A stretch of DNA of 19,556 bases from contig JBELHW010000029.1 of NCBI GenBank assembly GCA_042091225.1, forward strand, positions 1-19,556, in the 5' to 3' direction. The notes beneath the pieces were generated by a model that saw nothing but the letters and a program-made list of their open reading frames with translations, did no database searches and was not told the DNA's origin. This document shows positions 1 to 6,943 of this stretch, in pieces. The position numbers were made by a program, and so were the translations under genes. Each line of letters begins with the position of its first letter. The stretch's first letter is position 1. This DNA is from JABAYQ01 sp042091225 (GTDB lineage: Bacteria; Bacteroidota; Bacteroidia; Flavobacteriales; UBA7312).

Positions 1-428
1 TCTTCTCTAGACCCATAGCTTAAAGCCAAAACTAATGTCATTGCTGTGTTGTCTTTTGTAATTTCTATTGCTTCATTTAAATTTTTAGCACACTTCGAGG
101 GTAAGCTTGAAATATCTCCTATTGATATTAGCTTGACGTTGTTTTTGGTTAGCGTTTTAGTCTCGCTATGTATAGTTTGAACCAATAATTCCATCAAGGC
201 ATTAATTTCATACTTAGGTCTATTCCAATTTTCAGAAGAAAAAGCATATAGAGTTAAGTATTTTATACCTAATTCTACAGAGCCTTCCACAACTTGTCTT
301 ACTGTCTTTACGCCAGTTTGATGTCCAAAAATTCTAAGTTTAGATTGTTTCTTTGCCCATCTACCATTACCATCCATTATGATGGCAACATGATTTGGTA
401 TGCTGTCAGTTTTAATCTTTGTGTGCAT
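1..428 (-). CDS. uppS: Undecaprenyl diphosphate synthase (isoprenyl transferase), 3' end cut by window edge
   Basis: Makes the C55 polyprenyl diphosphate that becomes the lipid carrier for peptidoglycan and other envelope glycans, by cis-condensation of isopentenyl diphosphate on a farnesyl starter. The ATG is at 428-426 and 142 residues are visible of the usual 240-250. The family signatures are clear: HVAIIMDGNGRWAKK at about residues 13-27 with the catalytic Asp19, then LYAFSSENWNRP, then SIGDISSLP, then LVLALSYGSRE. The start lies one base past the stop of the DUF6089 gene, so it is probably cotranscribed and translationally coupled. In related Bacteroidota this gene is normally followed by bamA, which would lie outside the window. 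The identification is secure; only the C-terminal part is unseen. Confidence 0.96.
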   Translation of the reverse strand, partial: MHTKIKTDSIPNHVAIIMDGNGRWAKKQSKLRIFGHQTGVKTVRQVVEGSVELGIKYLTLYAFSSENWNRPKYEINALMELLVQTIHSETKTLTKNNVKLISIGDISSLPSKCAKNLNEAIEITKDNTAMTLVLALSYGSRE

Positions 429-429
429 T

Positions 430-1338
430 CTAATATTTACAAACTTTAGGTTTAGTGTATATTTTATACACGAAAGAGATACCGGCAAAGTTGTACCAAT
501 CTTTCCAATTATTTTCGTTAGCCCTTTGTCTGTCTGTATTTTGAGTCCATTCGGAAATTTGAGCGTTAGGGTCAGAGTTTAAGTATTCAAGAGCGTCTAA
601 TGATGTATCTGATAAGTAAGCCGCTGCTTCGTTTTCATTGTATAAATAAAATGGGTTAGCATATGTTCCTCCAACATCATCTAAATAATCTGTAAATGTT
701 TTTCTAAATCCATATTCTGCATTTATACTAAACTTATCACTTAGACTTATTTTAAAACCTATTCCTAACGGAATAGCAAATTGCATTAATTGATATGCAT
801 CTTTTTCCGGATATGTTGTCGAATTTTGACCTTCTGTTCCTAGAGGTTGTAGATCCGTCCAAGGGTTTCCATCTCCTGTATCATTGTCAAATAAATTTTG
901 GGTATCGTACCGTCTAGCTTGGGGGTTAAACTGAAAAATTGAAATTCCTGTAAAAACAAAAGGAGTAAATCTATATCTACTACTTCCTGTCTCGTAATCG
1001 AAGAAATTGAATTCAATCATGCCAGAAAGTTCGTATAATGGAGATTTAAAATGTAAATTTCTTTGAATTTTTACGGTGTCAATTTCATTTAATTTATCAG
1101 CCCCTCTTATTTCTCCCAACCATAAACCTCCTCTCAAAGCGATTCTTCTGTCTAAATTATATCTGTAGTTTATTGCAGTAGCTGCTTGAGCTAATTTGAA
1201 ATGTTCTTCATTAAGATCGCCGAGATAATACGAAGTACCTAAAAATAATCCGACTTCAGAATATGGATCGATACTTTGTGCTTCAGTTTTAGAGAAGAAT
1301 AAGAGTAAAATGATGAAAATTGATAGTAGCTTTTTCAT
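430..1338 (-). CDS. DUF6089 outer-membrane beta-barrel protein
   Basis: A 302-residue protein with a clear signal peptide (MKKLLSIFIILLLFFSKTEA, cleavage near AQS). The mature part alternates aromatic/hydrophobic and polar residues like a small beta-barrel: SEVGLFLGTSYYLGDL near the N-terminus, then RIALRGGLWLGEIRGAD, then FAIPLGIGFKISLSDKFSINAEYGFR, and a final FAGISFVYKIY strand. This is the pattern of the DUF6089 family that sits between nadK and uppS in many Bacteroidota. Biochemical function is unknown; a role in outer-membrane or envelope biogenesis is only suggested by its neighbours. A 60-base gap separates it from nadK and holds a -7-like element, so it may be partly independently transcribed. 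It ends one base before uppS. Confidence 0.85.
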   Translation of the reverse strand: MKKLLSIFIILLLFFSKTEAQSIDPYSEVGLFLGTSYYLGDLNEEHFKLAQAATAINYRYNLDRRIALRGGLWLGEIRGADKLNEIDTVKIQRNLHFKSPLYELSGMIEFNFFDYETGSSRYRFTPFVFTGISIFQFNPQARRYDTQNLFDNDTGDGNPWTDLQPLGTEGQNSTTYPEKDAYQLMQFAIPLGIGFKISLSDKFSINAEYGFRKTFTDYLDDVGGTYANPFYLYNENEAAAYLSDTSLDALEYLNSDPNAQISEWTQNTDRQRANENNWKDWYNFAGISFVYKIYTKPKVCKY

Positions 1339-1370
1339 AAATAAATATGTAATGTAAAAAAGATAACGTG

Positions 1371-1378
1371 CAAATATA
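1371..1378 (-). promoter_or_regulatory. Candidate -7 promoter element for DUF6089-uppS
   Basis: On the minus strand this reads TATATTTG, a full match to the Bacteroidota -7 consensus TAnnTTTG. It lies 33 bases upstream of the DUF6089 ATG, in the only sizeable gap of this operon. I see no TTG at the expected -33 distance, so the call rests on one short motif and its position. Confidence 0.45.
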
Positions 1379-1398
1379 GGTATTTATGATATAATTGC

Positions 1399-2277
1399 TT
1401 AATTTCTTTTGTCTTTGCCCCACATCAGTTTTTCTCTCATAGTAGAGACAAAACTTTGATCTTCTAATTTTATAAGTTTTATTTTAAAATTAGCTTTTTT
1501 AATCCTTAGTTCTAAACTTGGGTCGATTGCCCTAGACCTACTGTCTAAAGTTACGAGTGCTAACTCTTCTCTTTCATCTACTTTCAAACGAATTTCGGTT
1601 TTATCTGAGATTACCAGAGGACGAACATTTAAGTTGTGAGCGGCAATTGGAGAAATAATAAAATTATCTGTACCAGGTAAAATAATCGGACCTCCACAAC
1701 TTAAAGAATATCCTGTGGAACCAGTTGGCGATGCGATAATGAGTCCATCGGCCCAATATGAGTTCAAATAAACATCGTCCAGAAATGCATGAATTTGAAT
1801 CATTGACGAGGTATCTTTTTTTAATATAGTTACTTCATTTAATGCAAAATTAGTTTCACCAAAAAGATTGTTTTCAGATTCTAGTTTTAATAAAGTTCTT
1901 TCCTGAATGTCATAGTTTCCTTTTAATAATTGATTGATGGCCGAATCAATTTTATCGGTTGAGATACTTGAAATAAATCCTAGTCTTCCAGTATTTATTC
2001 CTAAAATAGGAATGCCAGAATCTCTTACTAAAGTAATGGTGTTTAATAAAGTACCGTCTCCTCCGATACTTAATAAAATATCTGCTTTTTCTTTTAAATC
2101 ATGATAATCATCAAATGAAGAAACAGCTTTTGTAAAAGTAATGTGTTCTTCCAAAAAATCGAAAAATTGATTTTCAATACAAATGGAAATTTCTTCTTGT
2201 TCAAGTTTATGAACAAGATGTTGAATATATTTAGATTTAGAAGAGTCAAAAGGACTTCCGTATAATGCTATTCTCAT
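1399..2277 (-). CDS. nadK: NAD kinase
   Basis: Phosphorylates NAD to NADP in the cytoplasm, the only route to NADP. At 292 residues it has the normal family length. The GGDGT motif is at residues 72-76 with the catalytic Asp74. It is followed by the GINTGRLGF loop near residue 95, the ALNEV substrate-binding motif, and the glycine-rich block ending SPTGSTGYSLSCGGP. All key residues are present. Its ATG begins one base after the stop of the Omp85-like gene upstream, so the two are almost certainly translated from one message. The family and gene position agree with the conserved pdxJ/CBS/nadK neighbourhood of Bacteroidota. Confidence 0.97.
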   Translation of the reverse strand: MRIALYGSPFDSSKSKYIQHLVHKLEQEEISICIENQFFDFLEEHITFTKAVSSFDDYHDLKEKADILLSIGGDGTLLNTITLVRDSGIPILGINTGRLGFISSISTDKIDSAINQLLKGNYDIQERTLLKLESENNLFGETNFALNEVTILKKDTSSMIQIHAFLDDVYLNSYWADGLIIASPTGSTGYSLSCGGPIILPGTDNFIISPIAAHNLNVRPLVISDKTEIRLKVDEREELALVTLDSRSRAIDPSLELRIKKANFKIKLIKLEDQSFVSTMREKLMWGKDKRN

Positions 2278-2278
2278 T

Positions 2279-3658
2279 TTAAAATGGATTAGAGAAATGA
2301 AGAAAAACCCCCCATTCTTTAAGGTGATTTCTACTTAATTCCAGTCTCATTAGTTTATCATAATAGGTAACGAAATCAAGACCAATTCCTTGACTATATA
2401 AAAACCTATTATTAAGTTTGTTAGATTCGTTTGTGTATTTGTCGTAAACAACACCCATATCTGCAAATATACTTAGATATAGTGAATAATAAGATTTTTC
2501 AAATTGCTCCATTTTGAAAAAAGGAACTTCTAATTTCTTTTTAGGAACCAAACAATATTTAAGAGCTTTTTTAGACAATGCAAAATGATTCCCATCTATT
2601 ACATAATATTCGTAACCTCTAATATAATCTTCGAATCCTAAAGATGAGTTAAATATATAGGCTAATGAGTCTTTTAAGCTTGTTTTTGCTTTTACACTAA
2701 AGCCAAACAATAATTTATTATTGAGTTTAAAATGGTTTTCTTTTTTTGCAGAAAAAACAATGTTTTTGTAAAAATTTTCCCATCCTTTAAAAATTTGTAA
2801 TTGTGCTAAATGATAGCTTCCAACTGTAGGATAACTTATCGAATTTCTTTTTTCGTATTCGAACTGATATTGAAATTCGTTTACAACAAAATTGGTATCG
2901 AAATTAGGAAGATATTGTTCGTTGTTTAAAATTTCGGAATTTGGGATGTTATATTCACTGTTTTCTAAAATAAACTTATGGTTTGAATGCAATCCTGGTT
3001 TGTATGAAACAGCAATAGATTTTTTAAAATCTTTAAAAAAAGTTCCTTCTTGTTCAAAGTAATCAAGTTCGTTTGCAATAGTTTTAAAATGAAACTTTTT
3101 CATTCTAAAAAACTCAATTTTTAAATTTATTCCAACTGTTTTTTTCTTATTCAAGTAAGGAATATCGTAGTCAAATAAATAGTGTTCTTTATACCCTTTT
3201 CTATATTTCAAAAGTAGTTTTTCATTTCTTCCCCTAAAATTATAGACATTTAGAAAAACACCATAATTTAATTTAGAATAATCTTGAAAATTTGACATTT
3301 TTAGAGAATCGTAAAAGACATTAAAATTTCGTTCTGAAATTTCAAAAATAGGATAAGGCCAAACATACCACCTTTCTATAGTGGTAATTGTAATTTTCAA
3401 ATCAGGATTTAAATCGTATTTAAAGTCAATAAAATTAAAAAGCCATTGCTTTTCGATATTTCGTTTACTTTCTTCAATTTTATTTGTTAGTTCTTGTAAA
3501 GATAGTGTGTCTCCTTTTTTAAAACTTAACTCTCTTAAAACCGTTGCATCTTTGGTTATTTTATTTCCATCAATTTGAATGTCAGTTAAAATAAATTTTT
3601 CTTGAGCAACTAAAGAAAGTGAAATAAAAAATAATAAAATAAATATATGAAAACGCAT
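2279..3658 (-). CDS. Omp85-superfamily outer-membrane protein with one POTRA domain
   Basis: A 459-residue protein with a signal peptide (hydrophobic stretch at residues 4-17, cleavage near VAQ). Residues about 22-95 fit a single POTRA domain: ILTDIQIDGNKITKDATVL, FKKGDTLSLQELTNKI, LFNFIDFKYD, then LKITITTIERWY. The rest looks like a beta-barrel. It contains an IRGYEY motif that matches the conserved (V/I)RG(Y/F) of Omp85 loop 6, and it ends in a terminal Phe (FLHFSNPF), as outer-membrane barrels do. Most BamA proteins have five POTRAs and TamA three, so this is a minimal member and is not BamA. Members of the superfamily insert or transport proteins or lipids; the substrate here is unknown. 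Its start overlaps the CBS gene stop by one base (TAATG). Confidence 0.78.
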   Translation of the reverse strand: MRFHIFILLFFISLSLVAQEKFILTDIQIDGNKITKDATVLRELSFKKGDTLSLQELTNKIEESKRNIEKQWLFNFIDFKYDLNPDLKITITTIERWYVWPYPIFEISERNFNVFYDSLKMSNFQDYSKLNYGVFLNVYNFRGRNEKLLLKYRKGYKEHYLFDYDIPYLNKKKTVGINLKIEFFRMKKFHFKTIANELDYFEQEGTFFKDFKKSIAVSYKPGLHSNHKFILENSEYNIPNSEILNNEQYLPNFDTNFVVNEFQYQFEYEKRNSISYPTVGSYHLAQLQIFKGWENFYKNIVFSAKKENHFKLNNKLLFGFSVKAKTSLKDSLAYIFNSSLGFEDYIRGYEYYVIDGNHFALSKKALKYCLVPKKKLEVPFFKMEQFEKSYYSLYLSIFADMGVVYDKYTNESNKLNNRFLYSQGIGLDFVTYYDKLMRLELSRNHLKEWGVFLHFSNPF

Positions 3659-4323
3659 TACGGATTTAAGTATCTCATTAAACTGTCATATCGATCATTC
3701 AATGTATTGTCAGTCTTTATATCTGAAGGTTGATAATGAGCGCTCACTAAATAGTTATACCTTTCAAAAGTTTGTTTAACAGCGTTTAGGTTGTCAATAT
3801 TAAGTTTTAAGCTAACGTTTATTCTTTCTTTATTTTTAGTATCGGTTATATATGAGCTTAAAATTTTAGCATTATTTGACTCTACTATTTGAGAAATTTC
3901 ACTCATCTGATAATCTTCTTTTTTCATCTCTAAAATAATAAGACTTCCACCTTCTTTAACCGCTATTATAGATGCTAAAGCTGCAACAATTGAACCAACA
4001 GTTGCAGAGCCAATATAGGTGCCATTATCCAATATAGGAAGTAAAGTTAAGCCATTACTTTCTATAGTATTTATTATCTCAAAAACATCATTTTCTACAC
4101 TCATTGAAAAAAACGGTAATTTTTCAAGAATAGATTCTATTCTTTTTGACTCGTCATTCATGTTATAGATATCATCTTCAGAAACGATAGCTATTAACTT
4201 ATTATTTTCAACAATAGGAAGATGTGAAACTCTAAACTCACTCATGAGACCCAATACAGTAGAGCCACTGTCTTGAGTGCTAATAACGCTAATTTCGTTT
4301 GCTATGAGTTTTTGACTGTTCAT
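3658..4323 (-). CDS. CBS-domain pair with C-terminal ACT-like domain, putative regulator
   Basis: A 221-residue cytoplasmic protein. Residues about 1-115 form a tandem CBS pair; the recognisable cores are VSHLPIVENNKLIAIVSEDDI and LLPILDNGTYIGSATVGSI. Residues about 125-200 resemble an ACT-type fold: GGSLIILEMKKEDYQMSEIS, then KERINVSLKLN. CBS pairs usually bind adenosine nucleotides and ACT folds bind small metabolites, so it is probably a ligand-sensing regulatory protein. No enzyme domain is attached, so the partner is unknown. It is first in the minus-strand operon and overlaps the next gene by one base. It starts 58 bases from the divergent pdxJ, an arrangement common in Bacteroidota. 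Confidence 0.85.
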   Translation of the reverse strand: MNSQKLIANEISVISTQDSGSTVLGLMSEFRVSHLPIVENNKLIAIVSEDDIYNMNDESKRIESILEKLPFFSMSVENDVFEIINTIESNGLTLLPILDNGTYIGSATVGSIVAALASIIAVKEGGSLIILEMKKEDYQMSEISQIVESNNAKILSSYITDTKNKERINVSLKLNIDNLNAVKQTFERYNYLVSAHYQPSDIKTDNTLNDRYDSLMRYLNP

Positions 4324-4334
4324 TTAATGAAAAA

Positions 4335-4362
4335 CAAACTTACTATTTTTTAACTTTGCCAA
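4335..4362 (-). promoter_or_regulatory. Promoter of the CBS-Omp85-nadK operon
   Basis: On the minus strand TTG (4362-4360) is followed after 17 bases by TAAGTTTG (4342-4335), matching the Bacteroidota -33/-7 consensus TTG and TAnnTTTG. The -7 box ends 11 bases before the ATG, so the leader would be only a few bases long. This is the best-formed promoter in the window. Confidence 0.6.
4351..4358 (+). promoter_or_regulatory. Candidate -7 promoter element for pdxJ
   Basis: TAACTTTG matches TAnnTTTG and lies 23 bases before the pdxJ ATG, within the divergent 58-base gap. No good -33 TTG is visible at the expected distance. It lies between the -33 and -7 boxes of the opposing promoter, so the two promoters interleave and probably compete for polymerase. 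Confidence 0.45.
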
Positions 4363-4381
4363 GACTAAAATTATACAATCA

Positions 4382-5095
4382 ATGACAAAATTAAGTGTAA
4401 ATATTAATAAAATTGCAACTTTAAGGAATGCAAGAGGAGGAAGTTTGCCAGATGTTGTTCTTGCAGCAAGACGAATAGAAGGCTTTGGAGCTGATGGAAT
4501 AACCGTTCACCCTCGTCCTGATCAAAGGCATATTACCTTTAAGGATGTTAGCGAACTAAAAAGCGTAATAAAAACAGAGTTTAATATAGAAGGTTATCCT
4601 TCAGAATCGTTTTTACAATTAGTAAAAAATGCACAGCCTCATCAAGTAACTTTAGTTCCAGATCCTCCTCAGGCAATAACTTCTAATACTGGCTGGGATA
4701 TAAAATCTAATTTTGAGTTTTTACAACAGATTATTTCTTTTTTCAAAGCTTTAAATATTCGTACATCCATTTTTGTTGATACTGATTTAAATCAAATTGA
4801 ATTGGCAAAAAAAACAGGTGCAAATCGAGTAGAGTTATATACTGAAAGTTATGCAACTAAATTTTTAGAAGATAAAGACATTGCAATTAAGCCTTATGTT
4901 GATGCAGCAAATTTTGCTAAGAAAATCGGATTAGGCGTAAATGCAGGTCACGATTTAAATTTGGAAAACTTAGCATTCTTCTCTCAAAAAATTCCTTTTT
5001 TAGATGAAGTTTCTATCGGCCACGCTTTAATTTCCGATTCTTTGTATTTAGGCTTAGAAAATACTATTGGGTTATATAAAAACGCCTTGCAATAA
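4382..5095 (+). CDS. pdxJ: Pyridoxine 5'-phosphate synthase
   Basis: Condenses 3-amino-2-oxopropyl phosphate with 1-deoxy-D-xylulose 5-phosphate to pyridoxine 5'-phosphate, the last ring-forming step of the deoxyxylulose-dependent vitamin B6 pathway. At 237 residues it has the family length. The TIM-barrel motifs are intact: SVNINKIATLRNARGG near the N-terminus, DGITVHPRPDQRHI near residue 38, EGYPSESFL, VTLVPDPP, and the phosphate-binding C-terminal GVNAGHDLNLENL and EVSIGHALISD. The KIATLRN and HPRPD forms are those I associate with Bacteroidota versions. It overlaps the next gene by one base (TAATG), so the two are translationally coupled. Confidence 0.97.
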   Translation: MTKLSVNINKIATLRNARGGSLPDVVLAARRIEGFGADGITVHPRPDQRHITFKDVSELKSVIKTEFNIEGYPSESFLQLVKNAQPHQVTLVPDPPQAITSNTGWDIKSNFEFLQQIISFFKALNIRTSIFVDTDLNQIELAKKTGANRVELYTESYATKFLEDKDIAIKPYVDAANFAKKIGLGVNAGHDLNLENLAFFSQKIPFLDEVSIGHALISDSLYLGLENTIGLYKNALQ

Positions 5096-5856
5096 TGGAT
5101 TTATTTTCAAGAGTTATTGGAAGTGGCAAGCCACTTATTATTATACACGGATTATTCGGTATGTCTGATAATTGGCAAAGTTTGGCAAAACAATTTGCGG
5201 ATTTTTTTGAAGTTCATTTAATAGACCAAAGAAATCATGGCCGATCTTTTCATCATAAAGAATTTAATTACGATTGTTTGTCTAAAGACTTGTTTAATTA
5301 TATTGAATCTAAAAATTTAGATGATGTTATAATTTTAGGCCACTCATTGGGGGGAAAAACAGCTATGAAGTTTGCTACATTATTTCCTAATATCGTTCAT
5401 AAATTAATAGTTGTTGATATATCTCCCAAATATTATCCTATTCACCATCATACTATTATAAAAGGCTTAAAGTATTTAACTTCTCAAACTTTAAAAAGCA
5501 GAAAGGAAGCAGATGAATTGCTAGCAAATTATATTGATGAATTAGATGTAAGACAGTTTCTCTTAAAAAGCTTAAGTCGGAATAAAGACAAAGAATTAAC
5601 GTTCCGATTTAATTTAAACTCAATTTCTGAAAACATAGAAAATGTTGGCCAGGCTTTGGAAGAAAATTCTATTTATGAAGGACCTACTTTGTTTTTGCAA
5701 GGAGGTAATTCTGATTATATTAAAAGCGAGGATGAAGATCTTATTTTCAATCATTTTAAACAGGCTCAAATACAAACTATTGATAATGCTGGTCATTGGC
5801 TACATGCTCAAAGGCCACAAGATTTTTTTGAATCGGTAATGCGTTTTGTAATTTAA
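5095..5856 (+). CDS. Alpha/beta-fold hydrolase, YbfF-like esterase
   Basis: A 253-residue cytoplasmic hydrolase with no signal peptide. It has the complete triad of the fold: nucleophile Ser84 in GHSLGG, an acid in the GGNSDYI strand-loop, and His in AGHWLHAQRP. The oxyanion loop HGLFGMSDNW and the LIDQRNHGRS strand are typical of YbfF-type esterases. Substrate is not determinable; YbfF-like enzymes act on short acyl esters or acyl-CoAs in vitro. Its coupling to pdxJ is conserved in relatives as far as I recall, but no biochemical link to vitamin B6 is implied. Its 3' end overlaps the convergent nuclease gene by four bases through a TTAA that supplies both stop codons. Confidence 0.9.
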   Translation: MDLFSRVIGSGKPLIIIHGLFGMSDNWQSLAKQFADFFEVHLIDQRNHGRSFHHKEFNYDCLSKDLFNYIESKNLDDVIILGHSLGGKTAMKFATLFPNIVHKLIVVDISPKYYPIHHHTIIKGLKYLTSQTLKSRKEADELLANYIDELDVRQFLLKSLSRNKDKELTFRFNLNSISENIENVGQALEENSIYEGPTLFLQGGNSDYIKSEDEDLIFNHFKQAQIQTIDNAGHWLHAQRPQDFFESVMRFVI

Positions 5857-6941
5857 TTTACAATTAGTTTTTTTTCCACTTTACCATTTTCGTAAATATA
5901 AAACTGAAACTCATTTTTTTTTGGCTTTACAGTTCTTCCAAGCATGTCACGAATGGCTAATACTCTAGGAACAGGATTTTCTAAATCTGCTTTTATAGGG
6001 CTTATCCCTTTGTCATATTTGAGCTCCATGATAACTGGCAGATGGTCTGACATAGTGTACAAAGCTTCGTTAATATAGCTCGGAACCACATCATTATTTG
6101 CACCGCTAAATGATAAGTTAAAATGTTGTCCGTCCTGACCAAAAGATTGATATGAATTAGCTACATAAGAAAGCCTTCCGTTAATCAAATCGTCAGAAAT
6201 TAATATAAAATCAAAACGATCATCCATTCCTCCAATTGATCCGCCGTCAGAAAGATAATTTGTTCGTGTACTTTGGGTATGAATGTTAGAATAAAATGAA
6301 TTATTATGCCATTCTCCATCTTGATTTATTGGATCGTTAAGAGAAAGTCCATAATCTAATAGTGCTTGGTATGCATTTTCTTGTGAACTGTAAACATTGA
6401 AATCTCCACTCACAATAAAGTGTTCTCCATTTGTTCGGTCATTTATATAGTTTTTTAAAGCAGTTACTTCTAATGTTCTTTGGTTTGCATTTTGTTTGCT
6501 GTTTCCTGCTTTTAGGTGAGAAATATAAACGTAAATGAATGCAGTATCAATATCAATACTTTCATTAAGAAAAAGAACATATTCATTAATATCTCTTAGT
6601 GTAGTTGAAATAACATTTGTTTCTGTTAATGTAAACAAATCGTTTTTGTAAAATAGTAGGTTGTCGGTGTCAGGTCCATCAATAAAAGGAGCATTTTCCC
6701 AATTATTTATTGCTCCTACATTTAAGGCATCATTAAGTAATAAATCTACCGCAGAATTGTCGGTAATTTCAGTGAGCATTAATAAATCTGAATTAGTAAA
6801 GTCAATAATTTCTTTGAAAACACTTGCCTTTGTTGAATTTGAAGAAGGGTAATTTAAAACATTATAAAACATCAACTTATAATTTTCCTGTGCATAAATA
6901 TTAAGACTTAAAAGCAAAGTAAAAAAAAGTATAATTTTCAT
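5853..6941 (-). CDS. Secreted endonuclease/exonuclease/phosphatase-family enzyme with short T9SS-like C-terminal tail
   Basis: A 362-residue exported enzyme with signal peptide MKIILFFTLLLSLNIYAQ. The EEP (DNase I-like) catalytic set is complete: Asn27 in FYNVLN, metal-ligand Glu58 in LTEI, His142 in YISHLKAG, Asp180 and Asn182 in SGDFNVY, and Asp299-His300 in SDHLP. Such enzymes hydrolyse phosphodiesters or phosphomonoesters of nucleic acids, lipids or inositols; the specificity here is unknown. Residues about 325-362 resemble the end of a type A T9SS sorting domain (LAIRDMLGRTVKP, then ENGKVEKKLIVN). The usual upstream FPNP segment is not recognisable. It lies two bases after the second EEP gene, so the two form one operon. 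Surface location is inferred from the tail. Confidence 0.88.
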   Translation of the reverse strand: MKIILFFTLLLSLNIYAQENYKLMFYNVLNYPSSNSTKASVFKEIIDFTNSDLLMLTEITDNSAVDLLLNDALNVGAINNWENAPFIDGPDTDNLLFYKNDLFTLTETNVISTTLRDINEYVLFLNESIDIDTAFIYVYISHLKAGNSKQNANQRTLEVTALKNYINDRTNGEHFIVSGDFNVYSSQENAYQALLDYGLSLNDPINQDGEWHNNSFYSNIHTQSTRTNYLSDGGSIGGMDDRFDFILISDDLINGRLSYVANSYQSFGQDGQHFNLSFSGANNDVVPSYINEALYTMSDHLPVIMELKYDKGISPIKADLENPVPRVLAIRDMLGRTVKPKKNEFQFYIYENGKVEKKLIVN

Positions 6942-6943
6942 TT

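Noticed and set aside
400..582. Short plus-strand reading frame opposite uppS and DUF6089
   Set aside because: It lies wholly on the antisense of two well-supported genes and its translation shows no family pattern. The same applies to the other 60-70 codon frames inside nuclease, receptor, dihydroorotase and mannosyltransferase genes.
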